From positions 1-33,026 of the forward strand of contig JANTGM010000062.1 in assembly GCA_024762925.1 (NCBI GenBank): a stretch of DNA of 33,026 nucleotides. Reading direction: 5' to 3'. Under the pieces are notes generated by a model that was not told where the DNA came from, searched no databases, and saw nothing but the letters and a program-made list of their open reading frames with translations. Made by a program: the position numbers and the translations under genes. Shown piece after piece: positions 25,501-33,026 of this stretch. Source of the stretch: Kofleriaceae bacterium (lineage in GTDB: Bacteria; Myxococcota_A; Polyangia; Haliangiales; Haliangiaceae). Every line of letters starts with the position of its first letter. Position 1 is the first letter of the stretch.

Positions 25501-26670
25501 ATGAGCAATCAAGTTTTTGAACGCGTGCTTGGTGCAGCCAGACAGCTGGGTGCATCCGATGTCCATCTCAAGGCTGGTCTCCCGCCGATATTTCGCATCA
25601 AGGGTGAGCTGCGGACCGTTCGGGACGTGCCTGCTCTCAGCAAGGAAGCCATCGCTGGTTTCGCTGTCCAGATGATGAGTGAGCGCCAGCGCATCGAGTT
25701 CGAGGAGAATTGGGATCTCGACCTGGCCTATGGCACTCCAGATGGCGTCCGCTACCGAGTCAATCTCTTCCAACAGCGCGGCACAGTGGGAATGGTGCTG
25801 CGCCTCATTCCGCCAGAGGTCCCAGAATTCGCCACCCTTGGGCTCAGCGATGGCATTCTCAAGCTTGCGGAAAACAAGAGAGGCCTCGTTCTTGTAACTG
25901 GCATCACAGGCTCGGGCAAATCAACAACCCTGGCGACGATGGTCGACTACATCAACCAGCGCAAGGCGTGTCACATCGTGACAGTGGAAGACCCAATAGA
26001 ATACGCATTTCGAGACAAGCGCTCGGTCATCAATCAGCGCGAAGTGGGCTTTGATACCCGCTCGTTCTCCAAGGCTCTGCGGGCGGCACTGCGGCAAGAT
26101 CCTGACGTCATACTCGTTGGCGAGATGCGAGATATCGAGACCGCCGAGATTGCTATGACTGCCGCTGAAACTGGCCATCTGGTCCTCTCGACGCTTCACA
26201 CCGTTGATGCAACGGAGACCGTAAACCGGATCATATCGATGTTCCCAACGCATCAGCAGGCGCAAGCACGACTCTCACTAGCCGCAGTTCTGCGCGGCGT
26301 GGTCTCACAGCGGCTCATTGCCAAAGCAGATGGCAAGGGCATGGTTCCAGCCGTCGAGCTGATGGTCACCACAGAGCGCATTCGCGAAATGATCGAGGAT
26401 CCAATTCGAACCCGAGAGATCAAGGATGCGATCGAACAGGGTAAGCACCCCTATGGCATGCAGACGTTTGACCAGGCACTTGCCGAACTTGTGAAGGCAC
26501 GCTCTGTTACTTACGAAGAGGCTGCAAAGCACTCTTCAAGCCCGTCCGACTTTGCCCTGCTCTTCCGCGGCGTATCGGGAGCCTCGGAAAATTGGGAGGG
26601 GCAAGACAAGAGCAAAAGCCCTGGCAGCGATGGTGGCCAGGATTTCGAAATCGATCGCTTTGGAAAGTAG
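25501..26670 (+). CDS. pilT: Type IV pilus retraction ATPase PilT
   Basis: 389 aa hexameric secretion-type ATPase that depolymerises pili and powers twitching. An N-terminal PAS-like domain (ASDVHLKAGLPPIFRIKGEL) precedes the Walker A motif GITGSGKST (134-142), the Asp box ITVEDPIEY-like IVTVEDPIEYAF, Walker B LRQDPDVILVGEMRDIETAEIAMTAAETGHLVLSTLHT with the His box, and a C-terminal IREMIEDPIRTREI in place of the classical AIRNLIRE retraction motif. PilT is usually about 345 residues; here a ~35-residue Ser/Gly/Asp-rich tail is added. The next gene starts four bases later. No PilB, PilC or major pilin gene is nearby. Confidence 0.96.
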   Translation: MSNQVFERVLGAARQLGASDVHLKAGLPPIFRIKGELRTVRDVPALSKEAIAGFAVQMMSERQRIEFEENWDLDLAYGTPDGVRYRVNLFQQRGTVGMVLRLIPPEVPEFATLGLSDGILKLAENKRGLVLVTGITGSGKSTTLATMVDYINQRKACHIVTVEDPIEYAFRDKRSVINQREVGFDTRSFSKALRAALRQDPDVILVGEMRDIETAEIAMTAAETGHLVLSTLHTVDATETVNRIISMFPTHQQAQARLSLAAVLRGVVSQRLIAKADGKGMVPAVELMVTTERIREMIEDPIRTREIKDAIEQGKHPYGMQTFDQALAELVKARSVTYEEAAKHSSSPSDFALLFRGVSGASENWEGQDKSKSPGSDGGQDFEIDRFGK

Positions 26671-26674
26671 TCAG

Positions 26675-28207
<1,533 letters not shown>

Positions 28208-28220
28208 ACTCGCAACGTTC

Positions 28221-29732
28221 ATGGCCGGGCAAGAAAAGCGCGATAGCCAGCGAGTGCCAGTGGCGCTTCGCATCAAACTGCGTTTTCGCAAGCTCGACAC
28301 CTTTGTCTCAAAGTTTGCCACCAACATATCCACCCACGGTATGTTCATCAGCAGCCGCAAGCCAAAAGAGCCAGGCACCCAGCTGCGCTTTGAGTTGCGA
28401 CTTGCCGACGACTCGACGGTAATTGCCGGTCGAGGAGTGGTCACATGGGTACGGCCCTACAAGAAAGAGAGCCCAAAGGAGCCACATGGCATGGGCATCG
28501 AGTTTATCGGCCTTAGTAGCGATAGCCGTGAACTCATTGCTCAGATGGTCTCGCTGCGCTTGGACAAAGGTTTGGGCGACGAAGGCATTCCGTACCAAGT
28601 GAAAGACTCCAAGAGTGAGGCTTCACATCTGAAGGCAGTTGTCACTCAAGAGGCTGTAGCCAACGAGGATCCCGCCGAAGATGAACTCTCGTTGGACCAG
28701 GTGGTTCGAAGCGAAGTCGACGTTCGTGCGGTATTACAACGAGCTCGCAGCATTGTGGGCAACGAGGAGCCTGACTCTGAGCTAGCACGCCTCGCTCGAG
28801 TGAGCGCAGCACCCGTTGCCGAAACGGTAGACGTTGCATCACATGAGCTTGCCAAGATTCTCGGAGGCGCACCCATCGTCTCTCGTCCCATCGTTTCATC
28901 CGATCCTCCAACTGACTATGCGGGACTTGAAGACGAGTCTATCGATATTGAGCCTCCAGATCCTAAGGAGGCTGCTCCTGCCCCAGAACCGGAACCTGTA
29001 GCTGAGGCGATTCCAAATCCTCGCGAACCTGAGCAAACCGGCCCAACAAAGCGTCGCCCTTCTTCGCTACAAGACGAACTCGATGCAGAAATAGCGGCGA
29101 GCGGTCTCGAAGAGCAGCCCTACGGTGAGGATAACGAACTTCCCATGATGGAAGACGAGGCAGCGACCTTTAGTCCCACCCCTATTCCTCTCGATGACGC
29201 GCTCGACTCGTTGCAAGATGCTGGCGCCCCTGCTCCAGATGTTCCAGCACTAGAAATCCTCGAAGAGGAACTCTCCTATGCTGATGAGGAAACCAAGGCA
29301 GGTGAGCCGCTTCCCCTTGAACAGGCCCTCTTTCACGACCGGCGACCAACTCCCCGAGCGGAGACCGAGCTTCAGGACCTTGAGTCCTACAATGAGCTTG
29401 CCGCAGAGCAGGAGATTGCAGCGGCGCCTAAGCCGACTTCCCCATCCTCGAATCCGCTCGATGATCTACTCGGCGAACTTGAGTCCGAGGTTTCCGAGGG
29501 AACGCAGCCCGGCGATGAGCTAGAAGTGCTCGACGAGTTCGACGAGTTCGACGAGTTCGACGAGTTCGACGAGCTTCAAGATCTTGAAACAAATGAATAC
29601 GAAGTCCTTGAAGAACCTGCAGCGGAGACAGCCAAGGCAGCGCCAGCAACAGCTGGGCTCGATGCTGCGCTGGCGAGTCTTGGGGACTCGATCGATGACG
29701 ATGATGATATTGAGATCGATGAGAGCTACTAA
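28221..29732 (+). CDS. PilZ-domain protein with long acidic tail
   Basis: 503 aa. The N-terminal PilZ domain (residues 1-~115) has the c-di-GMP motifs RDSQR (R7xxxR11) and NISTHG (35-40, [D/N]xSxxG), and continues with MFISS, GRGVVTWVRPY and HGMGIEFIGLS, as in the Myxococcus paralogous PilZ family (TIGR02266 type). Residues ~125-503 are strongly acidic and largely low-complexity, with AELARLARVS-like helices and a short FDEFDEFDEFDE repeat near the end. It is probably a cytosolic c-di-GMP receptor acting by protein contact. The gene lies 13 nt after the outer-membrane protein and shares its direction with pilT, suggesting a pilus or surface-motility effector. It ends nine bases from the convergent gshA stop. 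Confidence 0.88.
   Translation: MAGQEKRDSQRVPVALRIKLRFRKLDTFVSKFATNISTHGMFISSRKPKEPGTQLRFELRLADDSTVIAGRGVVTWVRPYKKESPKEPHGMGIEFIGLSSDSRELIAQMVSLRLDKGLGDEGIPYQVKDSKSEASHLKAVVTQEAVANEDPAEDELSLDQVVRSEVDVRAVLQRARSIVGNEEPDSELARLARVSAAPVAETVDVASHELAKILGGAPIVSRPIVSSDPPTDYAGLEDESIDIEPPDPKEAAPAPEPEPVAEAIPNPREPEQTGPTKRRPSSLQDELDAEIAASGLEEQPYGEDNELPMMEDEAATFSPTPIPLDDALDSLQDAGAPAPDVPALEILEEELSYADEETKAGEPLPLEQALFHDRRPTPRAETELQDLESYNELAAEQEIAAAPKPTSPSSNPLDDLLGELESEVSEGTQPGDELEVLDEFDEFDEFDEFDELQDLETNEYEVLEEPAAETAKAAPATAGLDAALASLGDSIDDDDDIEIDESY
29532..29573 (+). repeat. 9-bp tandem repeat coding for Asp-Glu-Phe
   Basis: Four exact copies of GACGAGTTC and a partial fifth encode the DEFDEFDEFDEFDE run near the end of the PilZ protein. 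Recent in-frame duplication is likely because the copies are identical. Confidence 0.9.
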
Positions 29733-29741
29733 GAACAACTC

Positions 29742-31172
29742 CTACTGATGGTAGGAAAGCAGCGGAAGAATCTTCGAGGGTTCGCCGTTGTGCTCGTTCC
29801 AAATCTCAAGCAATCGACTGGCATGGGTTCGCCCGGTCTCGACCACCTCGCGAATTGGATCTAGGTACGACACCTCCGTTGCATCAACCCGGCACAGTCC
29901 ATCAGCACTAATCGCAACCAGTTCGCGCGCCAGGTCTCCTGCCGTAGCCGTGGACCCCGGGACTCGCGCCGCAAGCCCCTCTCTGTTGACCGCAGCTCCA
30001 AACTCGACTCTCTGGCCAAAGCTGAGTGACTCGGTGAGGGCAATCGCCTGATCACATGCCGCATCGTCATACATAAAGCCACAACAGAAGGCACCAAGCG
30101 CCAACGTCATCTCGTAGGAGTTGGCATCACAGCCTCGAACTTCGAGGTATTTCTTCATGCGAGCATCCGGAAACAAGGTTGATAGGTGCAGTCCCCAGTC
30201 GTCTATGGTCGCGCGATGCCCCTGAAACCCTTCTTTCATAAATGTTCTGAAGGTCATGCCATTGGCAGGAATGTACGTATCGCGATGGACAAAGAAGAGC
30301 GGTACATCGAGTGCCCACTCGGTGTAGCGATCAAAAAACCCTTCGCCATCTTCGAAGACGAAGTCGAGCAAACCACAGCGATCTGGATCCATATCCGTCC
30401 AGATGTGGCCACGATAGCTTTGAAATCCATTTGGCTTGCCGTTGGCAATCGGAGAGTTGGCGTAGATGCCAGTGAGCAGCGAGGTCGTACTCATGACCGC
30501 ACGCATCTTCCTATGAGCGTCGAGTTCGCTGCTGAAGTCGAGATTGACTTGCACGGTAGCCGTGCGCTTCATCATCTCGTGTGCAAGTGAGCCACGCGTC
30601 GGCAGATACTCGCGCATGATGTTGTAGCGAAACTTCGGAACCCAGCAGACGTCTTCCAGTTCACCCCACATTCGGAAGCCCGACGAAACCCATTGCGCGC
30701 CGATCTTCTCGGTGGGCTCGCGAATGAAGTCGAGAAAGTTCTGCAAGTCCTTGGCAAGATCTTCCGAGTGGCGGTGTGGCCTAGCCGCATACTCCAGTTG
30801 TGCTCCCGGCTCGATGCTCACTTGCGTGTGGCGACGGCAAGTGAGTGCAATGATGTTGTCGCCTTCGCGCACAGGCGTCCAACCAGACGCCTCAAGTGCC
30901 TCAAGAATATTCGTCAGACCTCGCGGTCCATAGTAGGGAACGGCTTGGCCAACGAACTTTGGTCCGGTGAGGAACCCAAGCATTTCGTTTTCGGTACCAA
31001 TTCGCCAATCTTCTCTGGGCTTGCAAGCCTCCGAAAAATAGCGGATCAGGTCGCGTTTGGATTCAATGTCGGGACTTTTTCCGCCTACGAGATACAAGAC
31101 ACGCAGATCGTACGGGCTGGCGAAGCACGAGGTCAAACCCTCCGGTGACGCTGAATTCCCCCTGCGAGACAT
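29742..31172 (-). CDS. gshA: Glutamate-cysteine ligase (plant/proteobacterial-type)
   Basis: 476 aa. It joins glutamate and cysteine using ATP, the first step of glutathione synthesis. Family signatures: RIGTENEMLGF (Glu-containing motif I), SIEPGAQLEYAARPH, DVCWVPKFRYNIMREYLPTRG, TATVQVNLDFSSE, ANSPIANGKPNGFQSYRG and HIWTDMDPDRCGLLDFVFE. The length agrees with the plant-like GCL branch common in Alpha- and Deltaproteobacteria. The first ~30 residues (MSRRGNSASPEGLTS) do not look conserved and a TTG at codon 26 is an alternative start; no strong ribosome site separates them. No gshB is visible in the window. Divergent from pyrE with about 59 nt between starts. Confidence 0.93.
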   Translation of the reverse strand: MSRRGNSASPEGLTSCFASPYDLRVLYLVGGKSPDIESKRDLIRYFSEACKPREDWRIGTENEMLGFLTGPKFVGQAVPYYGPRGLTNILEALEASGWTPVREGDNIIALTCRRHTQVSIEPGAQLEYAARPHRHSEDLAKDLQNFLDFIREPTEKIGAQWVSSGFRMWGELEDVCWVPKFRYNIMREYLPTRGSLAHEMMKRTATVQVNLDFSSELDAHRKMRAVMSTTSLLTGIYANSPIANGKPNGFQSYRGHIWTDMDPDRCGLLDFVFEDGEGFFDRYTEWALDVPLFFVHRDTYIPANGMTFRTFMKEGFQGHRATIDDWGLHLSTLFPDARMKKYLEVRGCDANSYEMTLALGAFCCGFMYDDAACDQAIALTESLSFGQRVEFGAAVNREGLAARVPGSTATAGDLARELVAISADGLCRVDATEVSYLDPIREVVETGRTHASRLLEIWNEHNGEPSKILPLLSYHQ

Positions 31173-31231
31173 GCTAGCGTCTCGTCATCCAGACGCCTCT
31201 GGCGTTGATAGCTAGGAAAGCCTCTTTGTCG

Positions 31232-31837
31232 ATGTCTCAAGCCGCCTTACCAGCCGATCTACCCGCAACCTTCACCCCAGATAAACTCGAAGGTGCGAGT
31301 CGCCAGTTGTTGGCGCTTCTCACCCAGAAGTCATTTCAGAAGAGAGAGGTTGTCCTCTCATCTGGAAAGAAGAGCAACTTCTACATCGACTGTAAGCAGA
31401 GCAGTCTCACCGCTGAAGGCCATGTCCTAATTGGCCAGCTCTTTTGTGCGGCGATCCAGAAGCATGCGCCCGAAGCCAAGGCAGTGGGTGGGCTTACCTT
31501 AGGTGCCGATCCACTGGCCTCCGCAACCGCCATGGCCTCCTACCTTGGGGGCCGACCATTGGACGCATTTCTCATTCGCAAAGAGGCAAAGGGCCACGGC
31601 ACCGAACAATACCTAGAAGGCATGTCCAACCTCGAGGCTGGCATGCCGGTTGTCATTCTGGAAGATGTTGTAACGACAGGCGCATCTACCATCAAAGCAA
31701 TCGAGAGGGCTCGTGCCGGTGGGCTCAACGTCGTGCTTGCCTTGACACTTGTCGACCGCGACGAAGGCGGCCGACAAGCCGTCGAAGAACATGCTCCCTT
31801 GCTCGCACTCTTCACACGTCACGACTTTGTTTCATGA
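31232..31837 (+). CDS. pyrE: Orotate phosphoribosyltransferase
   Basis: 201 aa from the ATG at 31232. It converts orotate and PRPP to orotidine 5'-monophosphate in de novo UMP synthesis. The PRPP motif is VVILEDVVTTGASTIKAI. KREVVLSSGKKSNFYIDCKQSSLTAEGH, VGGLTLGADPLASATAM and FLIRKEAKGHGTEQYLEG (flexible loop with catalytic Lys) are family features. AGGAAAG lies 11 nt upstream of the ATG and five from an in-frame TTG (31226), so the exact start is uncertain; the frame is open back to a TTG at 31205. The stop overlaps the lipoprotein gene start by ATGA. Confidence 0.95.
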   Translation: MSQAALPADLPATFTPDKLEGASRQLLALLTQKSFQKREVVLSSGKKSNFYIDCKQSSLTAEGHVLIGQLFCAAIQKHAPEAKAVGGLTLGADPLASATAMASYLGGRPLDAFLIRKEAKGHGTEQYLEGMSNLEAGMPVVILEDVVTTGASTIKAIERARAGGLNVVLALTLVDRDEGGRQAVEEHAPLLALFTRHDFVS

Positions 31838-32469
31838 CACGAGTGAAAGGCATAGGTGTAGGCATTCTGCTCGCTCTTTCGCTCGCATCCGGTGGTTGCG
31901 GTAGCGTCGATGAGCCCGTTCGTTTCTCGGCCGAGTGGCCCGCAACGAGCAGCGATTTTGAAGAAACCTCGAGCCGCTGGACCAGGCGTGGAGTCTTGCG
32001 AGCACCGCTCGATCAGCAAGCAAGCCAGCTCATGGAGATTTACGCAACCTACCTCTCAACCGATTGGCGCGCAGCCTATGTAGAGAGGCAAGCAACGCTG
32101 CAGAAGCTCAGCACGCAACGCAAAGCGGTTCTTCTTGGTGAGCAGCAAGAGACGGCAAAGAAACACCACGAATTCGAGCTGTTGATTACGACCTACCACC
32201 AACGACACAACGACCTGCACCGTGAACGCTCCATCTGGCGAGTCACCTTGGTAGATGACCAGGGCAACGAGATTGCCGCAGAGCAGGTCAAGCGTGACCG
32301 GCGTCCTCGAGAAGTCATCGCTGCCGAGTTTGAAAACCTCGGCGACTTTGCGGAAGCCTACGTGGCAAGGTTTCCCGCAGCAGCAGGGATCTTAAGCGGC
32401 AAGAAGTTTAGCCTGCGCGTTGCCAGCTCGCTAGGCATGGTTGAAGTTGATTGGGTCTCGAAGAAGTAG
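31834..32469 (+). CDS. Putative lipoprotein of unknown function
   Basis: 211 aa. The ATG overlaps the pyrE stop (ATGA). The N terminus is a lipoprotein-like signal (MTRVKGIGVGILLALSLASGGC); the lipobox SGGC lacks Leu at -3, so lipidation is likely but not certain. After it comes a helical Gln/Arg/Glu-rich region (ERQATLQKLSTQRKAVLLGEQQETAKKHHEFELL), possibly a coiled coil. A small beta-rich end follows (SIWRVTLVDDQGNEIAAEQVKRD, KFSLRVASSLGMVEVDWV), like a folded periplasmic domain. I do not recognise the family. The frame extends far upstream inside pyrE but that part is a shadow. Confidence 0.8.
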   Translation: MTRVKGIGVGILLALSLASGGCGSVDEPVRFSAEWPATSSDFEETSSRWTRRGVLRAPLDQQASQLMEIYATYLSTDWRAAYVERQATLQKLSTQRKAVLLGEQQETAKKHHEFELLITTYHQRHNDLHRERSIWRVTLVDDQGNEIAAEQVKRDRRPREVIAAEFENLGDFAEAYVARFPAAAGILSGKKFSLRVASSLGMVEVDWVSKK

Positions 32470-32517
32470 GGTCGCATTCAAAGGGCACCACTAAGAACGT
32501 TCCCTAAGCTCGCGACA

Positions 32518-33026
32518 TCAACGTTTCTTCTTTTTCTTTCGTTGTCGCAGGTCTGGGTTCGATAAGAATCGCTGCCAGAACGTCTTGGGGATTTCGTAAT
32601 CCTCATCGAGGTCATCAAAACTCTCAACTCGAACCGGCTCCACCTTGGCCTCCGCATGGCCGCGATCAAAGAAGGCTTCTTCTTCCACACTAAAATGCGA
32701 AGCTTCGTTGCCTGCAGCCTCTGCGGCACTCGCTAGTTCGGCAACGCCCTGGGCATCCTTGTCGCTCTTGGAATCGGCCTGCGCAGGCGCACTTGGTGCC
32801 GGGTCTCTTAGTACCGTGGAATCCTTGGCCGCGGCCTGCATCACTGCAGCTATGGCAACTACCGCATCCTTCGCTGTTTTCGCAACAATCGCATGTCCAG
32901 CAGCGGCCTCTTCGGCGGTCCAACCATTCGAAGAATCCGAACTCGAAGAAGAATCCGAACTCGAAGAAGAATCCGAACTCGAAGAAGAATCCGAACTCGA
33001 AGAAGAATCCGAACTCGAAGAAGAAT
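32518..33026 (-). CDS. Ser/Asp-repeat protein, C-terminal part (5' end beyond window)
   Basis: 168 residues are visible. The frame is open to the window edge, so the N terminus lies outside. It begins with (SSSSSD) repeats (32935-33026), then NGWTAEEAAAGHAIVAKTAKD, an Ala-rich region (AAVMQAAAKD, AELASAAEAAGNEA), the acidic SVEEEAFFDRGHAEAK and ESFDDLDEDYEIP, and a basic end (FWQRFLSNPDLRQRKKKKKR). No domain is recognised. The Ala-rich and basic parts suggest a cytoplasmic or nucleoid/membrane-facing tail, but function is unknown. An internal ATG at 32844 could mimic a start, but the uninterrupted upstream frame with biased Ser/Asp codons favours a longer gene. Confidence 0.75.
   Translation of the reverse strand, partial: SSSSSDSSSSSDSSSSSDSSSSSDSSSSSDSSNGWTAEEAAAGHAIVAKTAKDAVVAIAAVMQAAAKDSTVLRDPAPSAPAQADSKSDKDAQGVAELASAAEAAGNEASHFSVEEEAFFDRGHAEAKVEPVRVESFDDLDEDYEIPKTFWQRFLSNPDLRQRKKKKKR
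32935..33026 (-). repeat. 18-bp tandem repeat coding for Ser5-Asp
   Basis: About five near-identical copies of an 18-bp unit (coding TCT TCT TCG AGT TCG GAT) run to the last base of the window. Copy number beyond the edge is unknown; a short-read assembly could break or collapse here. Confidence 0.9.

Noticed and set aside
31444-31833. Long upstream extension of the lipoprotein frame
   Set aside because: It overlaps pyrE, whose function is certain; the ATG at 31834 gives a signal sequence and an ATGA junction.
32470-32517. GTCGC/GCGAC inverted repeat between the lipoprotein and the Ser/Asp gene
   Set aside because: Only five base pairs with a long loop and no T-run; too weak to call a terminator.

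Overview
The window looks like a chromosomal segment of a Gram-negative, myxobacteria-like bacterium (Myxococcota/Bradymonadota-type, formerly Deltaproteobacteria). The grounds are a PilT and minor-pilin/PilY1 operon, FHA-winged-helix and PilZ regulators, a zinc-ribbon protein with an AgmX/GltJ-like tail, TonB-like proteins, a SpoIID-type protein next to housekeeping genes, and an outer-membrane barrel protein. No rRNA, tRNA, CRISPR array, phage gene or transposase was seen. Both ends of the window lie in repetitive DNA: an inverted pair of a ~120-bp repeat at 1-355 and an 18-bp tandem repeat at 32935-33026. This fits a contig that ends where repeats begin.

Layout. 1-481 holds a large imperfect palindrome and no convincing gene. 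482-2556 (+) encodes a SpoIID/LytB protein and a cold-shock protein. 2791-5820 (-) encodes a large TonB-like envelope protein and LexA, whose promoter carries a tandem GTTCAG motif. 5999-10548 (+) encodes a secreted helical-repeat protein, the lipid II flippase MurJ and a seven-haem cytochrome. 10555-19595 (-) reads, in transcription order, 5'-nucleotidase, FHA/winged-helix regulator, PilX-, PilY1-, PilV-, PilW- and FimT-like proteins, with very tight junctions.

19686-22605 (+) is a coupled hpt / GAF-GGDEF cyclase / membrane protein operon. 22606-25412 (-) reads zinc-ribbon AgmX-tail protein, response regulator, short-chain dehydrogenase. Divergent from it, 25501-29732 (+) encodes PilT, an outer-membrane barrel protein with 82 Asp in 85 residues, and a PilZ protein. 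29742-31172 (-) is glutamate-cysteine ligase, 31232-32469 (+) is pyrE and a putative lipoprotein, and 32518-33026 (-) is the C-terminal part of a Ser/Asp-repeat protein.

How the genes may work together (inference): about half of the window concerns type IV pili, surface motility and c-di-GMP signalling: minor pilins with an FG-GAP-bearing PilY1, the PilT retraction ATPase, a PilZ receptor, a diguanylate cyclase, an FHA regulator and a compact GltJ/AgmX-like protein. The nucleotidase, HPRT and diguanylate cyclase are physically linked and could join guanine nucleotide salvage to c-di-GMP synthesis. Five gene pairs overlap by ATGA and one by TAATG, so translational coupling is a recurring style here. 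In-frame tandem codon repeats in at least five proteins point to frequent slippage-driven expansion.
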